Shown here: piece after piece, positions 1 through 11,892 of the stretch
Position numbering within the stretch: the first letter of the stretch is position 1
How the letters are laid out: every line of letters starts with the position of its first letter
Assembly: GCA_015852425.1 (NCBI GenBank)
Contig: JAAAIG010000103.1
Location: 1 to 60,009 of the forward strand
DNA: 60,009 nt
Origin: Gryganskiella cystojenkinii
Taxonomy: Eukaryota > Mortierellomycota > Mortierellomycetes > Mortierellales > Mortierellaceae
Direction: 5' to 3'
Notes under the pieces: model-generated
The model's database searches: none
What the model was told of the DNA's origin: nothing
Seen by the model: only the letters and a program-made list of their open reading frames with translations
Made by a program: the position numbers and the translations under genes

Positions 1-315
1 CGCCTTAACGATCGAGGCCTTATTGGAAAACTGACGCGATCGCGGCTACGAGCACAACAACGTCGTATTCACACAGCACGATCACCGGTCGAGATCCCAG
101 AGTATGCAGCACGCGCTCATGGAAGTCTCATAGGATCGGTTTGTCGTCTCATGCATGATCGACATATCCGATTCCCGTCTCTCACCAATAACGAACGACA
201 CCCTTTGGAGAACTTTTTCAGCGTCACAGAGTACAGTGTTGCTCGCAACACTTTCAAGCGGAAGAACGTCTTTATTTTGACCAACTCACAACGGACGACG
301 GTGCGGCTTTGCTAG
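1..315 (+). other. open frame running off the left edge, possible 3' end of a coding region
   Basis: Frame 1 is open from the first base to a TAG at 313-315, about 104 codons. The frame has no start inside the window except an internal ATG at 151. The translation is rich in Arg and Ser and I recognise no domain. It could be the last exon of a gene that begins left of the window, or a chance open frame in GC-balanced DNA. No splice acceptor could be chosen with confidence. Confidence 0.22.
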
Positions 316-1234
316 GATGGAGTCAACTGCAAAAGGAAATATGCATTCATGGGTCAAGAAAAGCACGCGTGGCACCAGCTACTTGCCCAAAAGGTTTCGA
401 TCCTGGGACCCATTATACGTGAAGAAGATAACTGTTGAGGGAACGGTCAAGAGCAGTGAGGAGTACGGACAGACAAGAATAAGGGCAAAAAAGAATAAGG
501 CAAAGAAGAATAAGGGCAGGGAAGAGCAAGAGCAGACAACACCAAGACAAGCCACGAAAATCGAAATCATTAGTTGGTCGAGAGCCTCGGGAGCCACATA
601 ATATTTTTATCGAAGTTCCCCCTTGGATCATTTCTACCAAGTGATGTTGACTTTAGATGTGGGGCAGGATGCTGAAAATTTTGCATGCTGATCAGCTGGA
701 TGGCTTGTGGCAGCCAAGCGTTCAGACACTGCTTTTTAATCCTTCGATGTGCCTTCTCTCCTCCCTGCATCGATGGTTTGTTCACCGTGCAGTGCTTTTT
801 GATTTTGCTGCCCTTGATTTTTGCTTCCTTTGAGTTTACTTTTCGCTCGTCCATGTTATTGACTTTGTGTTTTACCTGCCCTTAATCTTTCCCTGACATC
901 CTTTTCTTTGTCCAATCCCAATCCCAATCCCATTTTTTGCCAGTACAGTACACAAAAGACGGAGGCTAACACACGGACAGTCCCGAAGGGAGCCACAAAC
1001 ATCAAGGAGGTTTGCATCGCAAAGAGAGGAGGGGTCTCCGACAGGTCTACTAACGGGACAAATAAAGTGGCGTAAAAGATAGCCTTGTTGCTTTAGTACG
1101 GATAGGAAGGCCCATGCTGTAAAAAGTATTCCTCTACGCAATACTTGGTCAACTTTAACGACTTTTCTTTTTTCTTCCTTTTTTTTTTGGCTCCTTTGTT
1201 TTGGTATTCCACCGTCAGTATCTGATAATCCACC
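316..1234. other. intergenic, no gene supported
   Basis: Short Lys-rich and Ser-rich frames occur but none has family features. The final part (about 1165-1234) contains T-runs and is the presumed promoter and leader of the subtilisin that starts at 1235. Confidence 0.5.
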
Positions 1235-2400
1235 ATGAGATACAATGTTATCCTGGCAGTACTCCTCTCCGTAGCTCGAGCGGCACCATTGCTTACGAGC
1301 GGATCATCTTTCAACCCTCACAAGTACATTGTCATGTTCAAGGACAGCTACACGCACGATACATTCATGCCACATTTCAACGAAATCGCTCAACGCTACA
1401 GCACGGTTGGTCCTGCTCCTGAGGTCCATCACAAGTTTGAGAACCTGCCAGGGTTTGTGGCCATGATCCAGAACCAAGATGCATTGAGAGACCTCCTCAA
1501 CCGCCCCGAAGTCAAATACATCGAACGCGATGGCATAGTGACAACCATGACTATCCAGGATAAACCACCGTCTTGGGTCTATCCCGCATCTCCGAGAGAA
1601 AACTCGACTTGACCGCGCCTTACCTGTACAATAGCAAGGCTGGAGTAGGTATCACAGTATACGTTTTGGACACCGGCATTCGACTTTCACATAATGAATT
1701 CAAAAATGGCCGTGCCGTCTGGGGAAAAACTTTTGGTCCATATCCTGACACCGATACCAATGGTCATGGAACACACGTCGCCAGCACTATTGGAGGAACT
1801 CTCTCAGGCGTTGCCAAACTTGTCCGCCTTGTGAGCGTGAAGGTTATGGGTGACCAAGGGGGGAGCACCTCAGAACTGGTTGCGGGAATAGACTGGGTGA
1901 TTGGCAATGTCACAACTAAAGGCAAAAGTATTGTCAATATGTCGCTCGGAGATACCCGATCACAGGCAGTCGACGAAGCAGCAAACAGACTTTTCATTGC
2001 TGATATCCCTGTGTTTGCCTCAGCTGGTAACAATGAAACGGTCAACGCATGCACCAAGTCACCTGCAGGCACTCCCGACACCTTCACTGTAGGGGCGTCC
2101 GACCAAAATGATCGGTTCGCCAGTTTCAGCTCTTTTGGCCCATGCGTCGATATCATCGCCCCTGGTGTAGATATCGTTGGAGCGGGGATCATTAATGATA
2201 ATGACTTCACCAAACTATCAGGCACATCAATGGCAGCCCCACATGTCGCTGGCGTTGCGGCTCTCCTCCTAGCCGAGTACCACTTGACCACTGTGAAGCA
2301 AGTTTTTGACAAGTTGAGGTCGACTGCCACTCATAACATAATCACCAATATCAGGGACGGCACCACCAACCTGTTTGTCTATAATGGTGGGGGACTATGA
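1235..2400 (+). pseudogene. secreted subtilisin-like serine protease (proteinase K type, S8A) with a one-base frameshift
   Basis: This is a prepro-subtilase broken by a frame change. The first frame (1235-1612) has a signal peptide (about residues 1-17), an I9 inhibitor propeptide (Y-I-V-M-F-K near residue 30, then the conserved end Y-I-E-R-D-G) and the start of the mature enzyme at PPSW. The catalytic domain then continues in the next frame from about 1576 to 2400: WGLSRIS, the Asp motif VLDTGI, the His motif NGHGTHVAS, the oxyanion ASAGNN and the Ser motif SGTSMAAPHVAG. Counted as one chain these are about D146, H178 and S332, the normal triad spacing. The break lies at TCTTGGGTCTA (1571-1581), where one extra G would rejoin the frames. 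No GT-AG intron can do this, because the second frame has a stop just upstream. Either this is a young pseudogene or a base was lost in sequencing a G run. The rest of the gene is intact. Confidence 0.82.
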
Positions 2401-5166
2401 AAGCGACGAACAGCGAGTGTCTTTAAACTATATACTGTACAACGAACGATTCCCCGGTGTGGTGTAGTGAAACCAGAACATACAAGTACATTATAAAAGA
2501 GCGAACGGAAGATTTCTGTTCGTGGTGGTCTTTTTCCCATGCATTCCTTTCACATAAGATCTTAGAGCATTATTCCTGCTGTCAATTCTGCTATTATACT
2601 TTTACAGTCCTTTGCATCATCACGGACCCTCGGTGGTTGATTTTCATCTCTCTTTCTTGCGATTCTCAACCAATACTGAAAGCGTAACAACGAGACGTAT
2701 ACCGTTCGACTCCCCCCCGCCTTTCGGACCTTTTCGATCTGATTTGTCCTCAATATCCTTCCTGGTCATCGAGTACGCGTCGTTTTAGTCATCAAACGAC
2801 CCCCCAAGATTGAAAACACTCTCGAGTAGCACAAGTGCCGGCGACCTCTCGGCCCCCGACGCCCTAATCGACCCCTCCAGTTTCACATTTATTACCCTGG
2901 TTCCTGGGTACTTGGAGATACCATCTGGCACCTCCTGGCGCCACTCATCATCAAAATACCATTTATTCCGCCCTTCTGGTCTGGTTCTGAGGTACAACAA
3001 GATGATTACCCACCTTTAATTGGATCGATACGATCTTGGCTTCCCACGTCTGAGGCCTTTACTGGCGCTTGGATCCTACGCCAGACACATGCGACTGCGG
3101 TCAAGCTTTCACAAGACACATAGACAAGATCTTCCCGGGCTTCTCAGGCACAACGATCGAGTCGGACAATTTTTTACTGGACTCGTACCTCGGAAGAAGG
3201 AGACCCGGGCGATGGAAAAATTAGGAGGGTGTAAATTTTTATTGGCAACGCGAGGCTAGACCTCTTGGTCCCTTCTCCATCCAGCTCTTCCTGAGCGGTG
3301 ATCAAGCAACGGACGCGTACGGCTTTCCTGGAGACAGAAGCAGGCGATTGAATCGGTGGCAAATAATCATAGAGTAGAAATATAACTTGTGGCTTAGCCA
3401 CCTTTCAATAATCCCTCTGTCATTTTAAAAAAAAAAAATCACATGGAAGTGTCCATGACTCGTTTGTTTTCCTTGAGTTGCAAGCCTATCGCCTGTCAGT
3501 TTCAGATCCACGCTGTTTTTTGCATACAGATCGTACCGTAGTGGAGTTTTAGGCTTGGTTAGCTGTCCATGGATCAAAACGACACAGCTTCGTCGTCAGG
3601 TCGAACGGGCTTTTCCTTTTAAAAAGTGTTCATGCGACAGAGACAATGAGCACAAAACATATTTTGAATTTAGATATGAACTCTCGGACTCTCATGATTC
3701 TCCGACTCTTTATTCCTTCGGCAAATGAGGCAATGACGTTGATAGGGTGGGAAAAAAGAACGCAAGACGACTAACGAAACGTCGCTGTATCGACGTTGGA
3801 AGGCCGAAGTCGAAAAGTGACTGCAGTGTGCACTCCTCTATTGATGAGGGACTCCGTTGCTGGATGACCCCCCGCTCGGCCACCATTGTTGGGACCATTG
3901 CCAGACTCTTTTTGAACTGTGAAAAGTGATCATAAATGAATCCGAAAAATAAGCAACAACGAGGAAAGAGGACCAAAGAAAGTGTTCCCGTCCCTGAATC
4001 GGTGTTTGCAATTTGTGGGAGATGACGGAAGGGAAGACAAATACAGTTTATTTTCCGAGATCCAAAAAGGACAGGGTCTCTCCTCCGGCTGCAATCCCCT
4101 GCCCACAGCATGCCATGGGAACTGCGAAGGTTCTAAAAAAGAAATGGAAAGGAAAAAGTACATAGATTTAACTTCTTCCTTACTCTCCGATTGAAAAAAA
4201 AACGTGGCAGGAAGAAAAAAAAAGAAAAAGGCTCTTCTTTTGTTCCGTCTCTTTTTCTTTTTTGGAGTTCGTTCCATGCAGCATATTTTTTCGCTGCAGA
4301 GATCGACATGATTTTTATGCGTTTGTTGTTGGGCTGGAAAGAAAGTCGTTTGTCTCCTTTCATGACCGAGTGCATGCATGACATGAGCGACTTGTTTGCG
4401 GGAGGGCGCGTGCGTTTGACCTCTTTCCGCGTTGTTTGGGATGTCTTTGTTTCTACTGTCTTTTACTCCACCAAAGTGAGCAATTGGTCGAGAACGTGGT
4501 CTTTTTCAATTGAAAAACAACCGAAGAAAGTAAATAAGGGTTCCGTGAAAGAGTGAGTGATTGGCCTAGAAAAAAATATGAATCAGGAACATGCGGTTTC
4601 TTCAGGTACAACGTTTGCTCCGCCTGGTTGACTCTTCTTTCAAGGTCTCTGAACTTTTCCAGGAACCAAGAGAAGGTCGCGCGGGGACTGAAGTTGTCCC
4701 CACTTTAGGGGTTGTACCGATTCGGAGTCTCCCAGGGAACTTGTCGTTCCGTTTTTGACACTTTTTTTTTGTTCTGGGCTGGGGATGTCGGATGTAGCTG
4801 TTCCCCTGCGCACATTTTTCAGGGGGCAAACAGAAATCGTAAAAGGGGAAAGTATTGAAAAGGGCGATGCTACTGTACCAACAAGGGGCTCAAGGGCAGA
4901 GACGGCGACGAGAGCGCTGTGCAGCCCAAAAGGCCACGTTTTTTTACTCTCTGTCCTCTCCTCCACATTTTTTCTTTTGTTTGCTTTTTCTCCCTGTTCA
5001 TTCTTCTCATTTGCAACCCTCACTTCCATTCTTTCTTTTCCATTCATTCTTGCTGTTTCTTCCCTGTATCCTCTACCCTCTTTTCTCTCCTCAATTCAAC
5101 TTTCTCATTTCTACAACGACGTTTCGATTCTTTTGTTCATTGCAGCAAATCTCTCGTCAGATCAAC
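2401..5166. other. long intergenic region, no gene supported; CT-rich leader at its end
   Basis: About 2.8 kb without a credible coding region. A 71-codon minus-strand frame at 2785-3000 has reasonable composition but no recognised domain and no continuing exons. A- and T-runs are frequent (for example 3426-3438 and 4193-4230). The last part, about 4963-5110, is strongly CT-rich on the plus strand and precedes the start at 5167, so it is the likely promoter and leader of the MMACHC-like gene. Confidence 0.5.
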
Positions 5167-6420
5167 ATGACCGTCCCAATGCCTGCCACTGCTGAGCAAA
5201 AGCGCATCTTTATTACTTCCCTCCGGACCTCGCTTGGCCAGCTCGGTCTTGACATTGTACATCCCTTTGCTGCTCAAAGGTAAAAAAAAAGGCGTTCAAT
5301 GTATAATCTATTATGCTCATGAATAGCAAAAACGGGTCTTGACGGTCTGGACGGTCTCGACACTCGTTTGTGCCTGACTGTACCCCTGAAAAAGAAAAAT
5401 GAGCGCTTACAAAGACCTTCTCTTTATCCCTCCAAAAATACATACGATCGATTCTCACTCTTCCTGTACTATCTACTTCAACTCCTATCCTATCACCACC
5501 ATTATTCTTTCCTGTTCATACAAACACAACATCGACCTCGTGGCAACAAACAACACAAAAAAACACACATCACCGAAAACAGTTACAATGGCACAGTCCT
5601 CGGTCAAGCCAACCCCATGCCGACTTTTAACCAGACCTCGACCTTGTCCATCATTGTCGGGAGCAACAAGACCTTTTGGGAACCTTTCCTCGCTCAGCAT
5701 CACCCTTCCAGATTCGATTCCGAGGCAGAACACAAGGATCCCATGGACCATTACTGTGAACGTTTGATCCCCCGCGTGACTTTGCAAGCCCTCAAGGCTG
5801 CCGGTCTCTACGACGAATCCACAAGTCTGACGACGGCCTTCTCGGTCGCCTTTTCACACTGGAGGATTACCGTCCCTCCAGCGGGTACGCCACCAGAGGG
5901 TTCTGCCCCTACAGGATTTGTAGCACCACCCGCTCAAATATTACCCATTCAACATGTCGCCCATGCTGCCGGTTTTGCCTACTTTAATCCTATCGCGTTC
6001 CTGAACGTTCACCCGGTTTATGGCCCCTGGTTCGGTATGCGGGCGATCGTGATGGTCGATTTACCGTATGATACCTCGGACAATGAGTTATTGCAGATCA
6101 CAGATCAAAATCAAACCGGCACCTATTCCAAAGATTCAAAACCGATCGACTATAACCCAGCGTTCCAAAGGTTAACACACGATCAGGTTGAGCAACAGAA
6201 TGCTGCCCTAGAAGTGACAAAGACCGCGTTGTTGACGAAAGGATGGGATGCTAATGATTGGGAGGAATGGGTGGCGTTCCGTCATTCTCTGACGAGGGAT
6301 CGTGATGATTGGCAACAATGGAGGTACTCGGATAATCAAATGAAGTACCATTATCAGAAGCAACCAGAGTTCCTGGAGGAGTGTGCGATCCGGTACCAGA
6401 ACCAAAATCAGTACAACTAA
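5167..6420 (+). CDS. MMACHC-like cobalamin trafficking/decyanating protein (cblC family)
   Basis: The model is join(5167..5279, 5583..6420), 316 residues, with one 303-base intron (GTAAAA...ACAG) that is phase-consistent. The family processes incoming cobalamin by removing its upper axial ligand in the cytosol and passing it on to B12-dependent enzymes. The match rests on collinear blocks: an N-terminal helix followed by HPF and a Tyr-Asn-centred segment, then ILPIQHVAHAAGFAYF (compare the family's ILAQTAAHVAGAAYY), then VHPVYGPWFGMRAIVM (compare the family's HPRFGGWFAIRGVV), and a late Trp-Glu-Glu-Trp/His region. Length is close to the human protein (282 residues). The start at 5167 follows the CT-rich tract and makes exon 1 begin with MTVPMPA. 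Dikaryotic fungi generally do not use cobalamin, so this gene supports an early-diverging fungus. Assignment is from motif order only; catalytic activity is inferred. Confidence 0.78.
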
Positions 6421-6667
6421 AGAAAATAAAAGCAATCTGTTTTTAGTCATAGCTTTCCCCTCTCAACCTCTCCACTCCTCTTCCGTCTTATCTTGCGATA
6501 TCCCAGCATCTCTCGCATACAAAAAAAAAATAGATAAAAAAAGTAGATCATTGTTCATAACTGCGTTGTTGTTCTATTGTGTTCTGGTTAGAGGGGGGTA
6601 AAAGTGTAATGGAAAAAGAGATAAAGGGTGGATATTCCTTCTTTTTGTCGGTGTGGTGTGCCTTTGC

Positions 6668-9600
6668 TTAGAGCTCGTCATGTGCCTTGGATGCTTCGTC
6701 TCCTTGGTGGTTGGCCTCCAAAACTGGAGCAGCCTGCTGCTCAAGAGTGGCCTTATCCTCTTCTTCCTCGCCCGCTTCTTCTGACTCGCCCTCATCCTCC
6801 TTATGAGCATCGTGTTCTTCGTCCTTGGCAGTCAAAATCTCCTCAACTTTCTCGGCATGACCTTCGTCCTCCTTTGCGGCAACCTCAGCAACGATCTCGT
6901 TGGGCTCTTCGACAGCGACGGGAGCAGGTGTCTCCTCGACCTCAGAGGCAGTGGCAGCCTCCACTGGCTCGGTGGGGAGATCCGCAACCTCGGGGGTAGA
7001 CTCGGCAGTCTCCTCACCTGTGGTAGAGGTCTTTGGCGCATTGTCATCGACCGTGATGGTCTCTTCCTGCTTTGGCGCGTCCTCTGCAAGGGGGATATCA
7101 TCAGCGACAACAGGAGCTTGTTCGACTTGTTCATCCATAGAAGTAGCCTCCGGAACTGGAGCAGCTTCTGGTAAGGGCTCTGCCTCGGGCTGTGCAAGCA
7201 ATGGCTCCTCTTCCTCGGCCGCTTGAGACACTTGCTGCTCATCATGCTGCTCTTGCTTCTGCTGCCACCCCCTCCTTGAATCGCGCATGGATTTCTTGAA
7301 TAGCTCGATCCTGTCCATAATATCAATCTTGCTATCCTCCGTGAGCTTGGTCTCGACCACAGTCTCATCCTGGCCCTCGACTCCATTCTCGTCGTGATGA
7401 TGGTGCTCAGGCTCTTTTACCTCTGATTTCTCCTCGACAGTCTCGGTCTCGTGGTTTCCAACCTCGGGCTCCGACCGCTTCTTGTGCTCGAGAACGGTGG
7501 GTTCCTCGGGTTCGGGGACGACTTGATCGTCCTCCTCTGTCTCAACAGGTGTGATACGCTCCAGGACAGCCTCCTTGATCTCGGCCATCTCCTCCTGAAC
7601 CGCATGAACAGCCTCTTCGACCTTCTCAGCGATAGCCTCCTTGACAGCCTCTGCCGACTCGAAAAGCTTGTCCGCGATGTGCTCATGCGTCGGTGGGGTC
7701 TCCAGGTGCTCGTCCGATTTTTCAACATGAACAGGTTGCCTTGAAATATGATGCTCCACGATGGGTACCGATGGTTCGTGAGCTTGTTCCTCCTCGTGGT
7801 GTTCGACACGAGCAGGTTCCTCGATAGAGTCTTCCGTTGTAGAAGCAGGAATCTCAACATGATGTTTGGGTTGCTCCTGATGATGTTGACGCTCCTCTTC
7901 CGCGGCTGCCTGCTCATGATGCTGATGTTGGGTATCCTTCGAAGGAGTTGGCTCTGGCTTTGACTTGAAAGGGTAAGGCAAGATGGACATTACCTGTCCA
8001 AAAAATATATAGTTATAAAAACAAAACAAAAACATTCATCTTTAGAATAAGAACGGTCAAAAAAAAAACAAAAAAAAAGGGAGTCAAAATATTACCTGAT
8101 CCTTTGCAGAGTCGACATGTTTCTTGGCGGTGGATTTGTATACATTTCCAGCGATCGAGACGACGCCCTGAACAACAGGGTCCGCCACCTTCATGTAAAC
8201 CCGATGACCTTGACGAGCCACCGGTTTCACGTACCGATCCACATGTGGCCCCACATGAGCATTGTAATGAGGTGCGACAAAGGGTTTGACAAGCCCACCG
8301 ACACCGTTCGTGGTCTTGCAATAAAGACCCTTGACTCCTGTAGTGTCAGTAGGGCAATTGAAAAGAGCGGTGTAACCAAGGTAAACTATTCCTCCACGAA
8401 TCATCCAGGTCTTTAAGGTCTTTGTCGTCGATGTGCGCGAGCTCTACAAATTGATTATGGGAGTTTTGAGGGTATGAGAGTATTAGTTGGCTGTGCTCAA
8501 GGTTTGGAGTTTTTTTTCCACGACTGGAACCATGATGACTTACTCTTGAGTTCGAAAGACTCAAGATAGCAGGTCCTTTTTGTCCGTGCAGCTTCGGTGA
8601 AGGTGGCGACTATAACAGCAAGAAATTAGATGTCGAATCTTTCATATACCTATGCAGTGATAATAATACCATCCAGTAAAAAAAATAAAAAGTACCTGCA
8701 ATGGAGTAGACGCTGTTGCTTTAGGGTCTGTATTGTTTTCCGTGGCAACGGCTCGTCTTTGCAATCCACCATCACGAGGACGGAAACTACTCGACGTCGC
8801 ATCCTTACCAGCAGGGACTGTTGATGTTGCTCCTCCTCCTGCGCCAGCATCCGGGGAGCCATCCTGTTGAGGAAAGGGCTGTGAAATCGGTTGTCCAGAC
8901 TGACCGTACATGACAGGTGCCTGAGACGGTCTCTCTGGTGGCTTGTAAGGCGTAAACGTCTGGTTACCCGGTGGAGGTCTTACCCGAGGTCTAGGTTGAC
9001 CCACAGGAGGGAAAGCACTCGCAGGCGGAGACGAAGGGTTGTTGGAAGGCGGGATAATTCTTGCGGGCCCTCTTGATCCTGCCGAAGCCGACAACTTTCT
9101 GGAGGAGGATCCATCTCCATTGGGAGGTCCTCTTGGAGGTCCTGCGGGGGGCCCACCAGCGAGAGAGTTCTTTGGTGGTCCTGCAGGAGGAGGGGGTGTA
9201 TGTTGGTTGGTGGAAGTTTGAGTCGGCGAGTCTGCAGCGGGGGGACTGGATGACTTCACGGAGCTAGTTTTCGTCATGACGGCACCTCCTTCAATATCAT
9301 CTTCATCCTGCATCGTGTCACCCTCGGAATCCGAAAGTGGAGCATCGGGTTCTGTGAACGGGTTCGAGACCGCCTGGAACGAAGACTGCTGCTGCTGCTG
9401 CTGATCGCGATCAACCTCCTGAGGAGGCTGCATTTGAGGTACCTGTCTTTGAGGAACCGAAAGAGGTGGTCTGACATTACTGTTACCAGGACCTGAGCCA
9501 GGTAACTTGACTTCAGCAGAACCTCCCAAGGGTCGCTGTCCAGGTGATGGAGGCGCCACCATAGGTCGATGGTGGGGTCCACTCGCTTGAGGCGGACGTT

Positions 9601-11182
9601 GTTGTTGTTGTTGTTGCCCTGGTCCAGCGGGTTGGTGTTGGGGATTCGGAGGTGGACGTTGATAAACTAAGTTAGGTGTGTGTTGCTGGGGTGATTTTTG
9701 TCCATGTCCGTTTTGTCCTTGATGGGTTGTTCCATTATTTCCATCATTAACAGAGTTATTGCGAGGAGGACTGGTAGGATGATACACTGGCTCTCTTGCT
9801 GGAGGACGCTGGGGGGATGCTTCAGGCGGCGTAGGGTTCTGGAAGGCACCCGGCTGTTGATGTTGATGCTGCTGCTGTTGCTGAGCAGGACCAGGAGTAG
9901 GCAATCTCTGAGGCGGTCTCTGGAGCGGGTTCTGAGACCCCTGAGGAACCTGTCCAGGGGCAGATACTTGTTGTCGCATCTGGTCAAGAATGGGTCGCGC
10001 ACCAGGAGGACGCTGCTGTTGGGGCAATGAAGGTGCCGACTGTGAGAACTGGGCACGCTGCTGAAAGGACACTGGATCGGCTCCCTCATTGTCCTCCATT
10101 GGGGGCATCTCTAACTGAACAGAGGGTCCGGGCTGTCCTGAGGGCGAGGGTCGCTGCTGAGGCGCTAAGCCAGGACCGGGTTGCGCTGGGTGTCCTTGAG
10201 GCGATGCCTGAGGGGGGCGAGGCCTTTGCTGGGGTTGCTGCATTGGCGTAGGAGGCCTCACCGACAAAGACTGATGAGCCTGCTGAGGGGAGTTTGAAGG
10301 TGGAGGAGGACGTTGAGCAAGGTGAGGCTGAGAAGTCGAAGGTCTCAAAGCAGGATTTTGAAGTGACTGCTGGGGTTGCTGCTGCTGTTGTTGAGGCTGC
10401 TGTTGTTGAGGCTGCTGTTGTAAGGGCCTCATAAGAGGCGATCTCGTGGTCGTCAGGTTGGGTGATGGTGGTGTGAACCGGCTTGGAGACGGCACACCTG
10501 GACCCGTAGCTCCTGAAAGGTTTGGATGAGAGATTGAGGGTCGCAACGCACCAGCGTGCAAGTGAGGTGGAGGGCCTCCTCCAGGCTGTCCAGGGTGCTG
10601 CTGTTGCTGCTGTTGCATAGGAGGACGAAGCGCGGGTGATTGTTGTCCCTGAGGAGAGTTCGTGCTGCCAGTGCTACCGGATCGCAGTGGGGAGACCTGA
10701 TTTCCAGGGTTGATCTGTTGTCCTTGAGGTAAAGGTCGTCCCAGATTGCCCAATTGCACAGATTGCCCCTGTCCCTGCCCCTGCCCTGGAAGAGGACGAG
10801 GGTTTTGCTGATATTGTTGTTGCTGAAGGGGTGTCGAGGCGGGAGAAGCGCCAGGGCCACCACCGGGACGAACGGGACTACCTTGAGTCCCAGCAGGCGG
10901 CGACTGTTGAACAGGTCTGAAGGCAGGTTGTTGTTGGATCTGATGCTGAGGGCGAGGGCTTGGTCCTGAAGGATGGACGCCAGGTTGGTCCTGCTTTTGG
11001 AACGGTGACATTACTGGTGATCTGCCAATAGGCGGATTACCAGCAGGAGGTTGAAGTTGTTGACCAGGCTGTTGCTGTTGCTGTTGTGGAGGTGGTCGCT
11101 GGTTAGGAAAAGGTGGACGGACATTCATGTTTGGCCGTATGGGACCGTTGCTTCCAGGAGGACCGTTCCTTGGAGCGGACAT
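6668..11182 (-). CDS. large Pro/Gln-rich to acidic protein with a central conserved-looking segment and a C-terminal HDEL
   Basis: The model is complement(join(6668..7993, 8096..8443, 8544..8609, 8696..11182)), 1408 residues in four exons, all introns phase 0 with GT...AG ends. Residues 1 to about 829 are low-complexity Pro/Gln/Ser-rich sequence with several polyQ runs and an acidic patch (DSEGD...MQDEDD). About residues 860-980 form the only globular-looking part (WMIRGGIVYLGYTALFN, two Cys-containing turns, then repeated VDRYVKP/VDSAKDQV helices), perhaps membrane-associated. The remaining 430 residues are Glu-rich and end in KAHDEL. I do not recognise a characterised family; the helical repeats vaguely recall lipid-droplet or ER-surface coat proteins, which is speculation. 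It might instead be two genes, one ending near 8642 and one starting at ATG 8404. I prefer one gene because the short exons read in frame from one part into the other and only about 290 bases separate them. The start at 11182 is the first Met. Confidence 0.6.
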
Positions 11183-11892
11183 GTCTATTAGGATTAGGCA
11201 ATTAATGAGAAAGGGATTGAATTAGTTTCGCGATTATGCAATTGGTCTTGACGGGTCCAATTGATGTCGTCGTCCGCGCAAGTGTGGCGAGTACAGAAGC
11301 TACGAATAACTCGACTCTCATCGAGAAGTAGTGTCTGTCCTGAGCTTGGCATCCTCTTTGAAGAAGAAGAACAAAACATTCGTACCAGCAGAGTAATCGG
11401 CCATGGTCGCGCTGTTATCCTTTTACGAGTCGATTCCTTTTTGCGTCAATGAGATTGAATTGAAAGATAACTATAGGAACGAGCCAGAGAAAGGAAACCA
11501 ATATTATTGATGGGGATGAGGCGTGGGTTGTTGGGGAGAGAGATGAGCGAATGAATGAATGGGCGGAAGGGAATAAGTTTGATGAGAAAAAAGCAAGAAG
11601 AGAGCGCGTCTCCAATACTTCGTTTAGGCTGTTGGTCCAAATGGAAATGTTGAATGGAAATGAAAGATTGAGCGAACAGAAGAAAGTTTGGGCATGAAAA
11701 ATGAGCCTATGAGAGACCGCCCCCGTTGTTCACAATGACCCCTTCTGGGGCCGTGCAAATCCAAGGGCGATAATGTCTGTGACGTGGCAAATGCATTGGT
11801 GCACAAGAACAACCCTTCTTTTTGAGTGTTGCTTCGTGGGGAAATTCTTTCATGCTATTACGTTGGTTCTTCAAAAGTATACACAATAAAGC
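11183..11892. other. intergenic, promoter side of the Pro/Gln-rich gene
   Basis: About 710 bases between the start of the Pro/Gln-rich gene and the stop of the F-box gene, both on the minus strand. No coding region is supported. It should hold the promoter of the former and the 3' end of the latter; no clear motif was identified. Confidence 0.5.

Noticed and set aside
1764..2330. 188-codon minus-strand frame opposite the subtilisin
   Set aside because: Antisense shadow of a gene with all catalytic motifs on the plus strand.
2785..3000. 71-codon minus-strand frame ending in a Gly-Gly-Ser-Phe-Asp-Asp tail
   Set aside because: Composition is coding-like, but no domain, no continuing exon and no clear start were found.
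8084..8404. Separate gene starting at ATG 8404 with the acidic ORF as its second exon
   Set aside because: Possible, but two small upstream exons read in frame into it from the Pro/Gln-rich gene and there is little room for a separate promoter, so I merged them. RNA data could reverse this.
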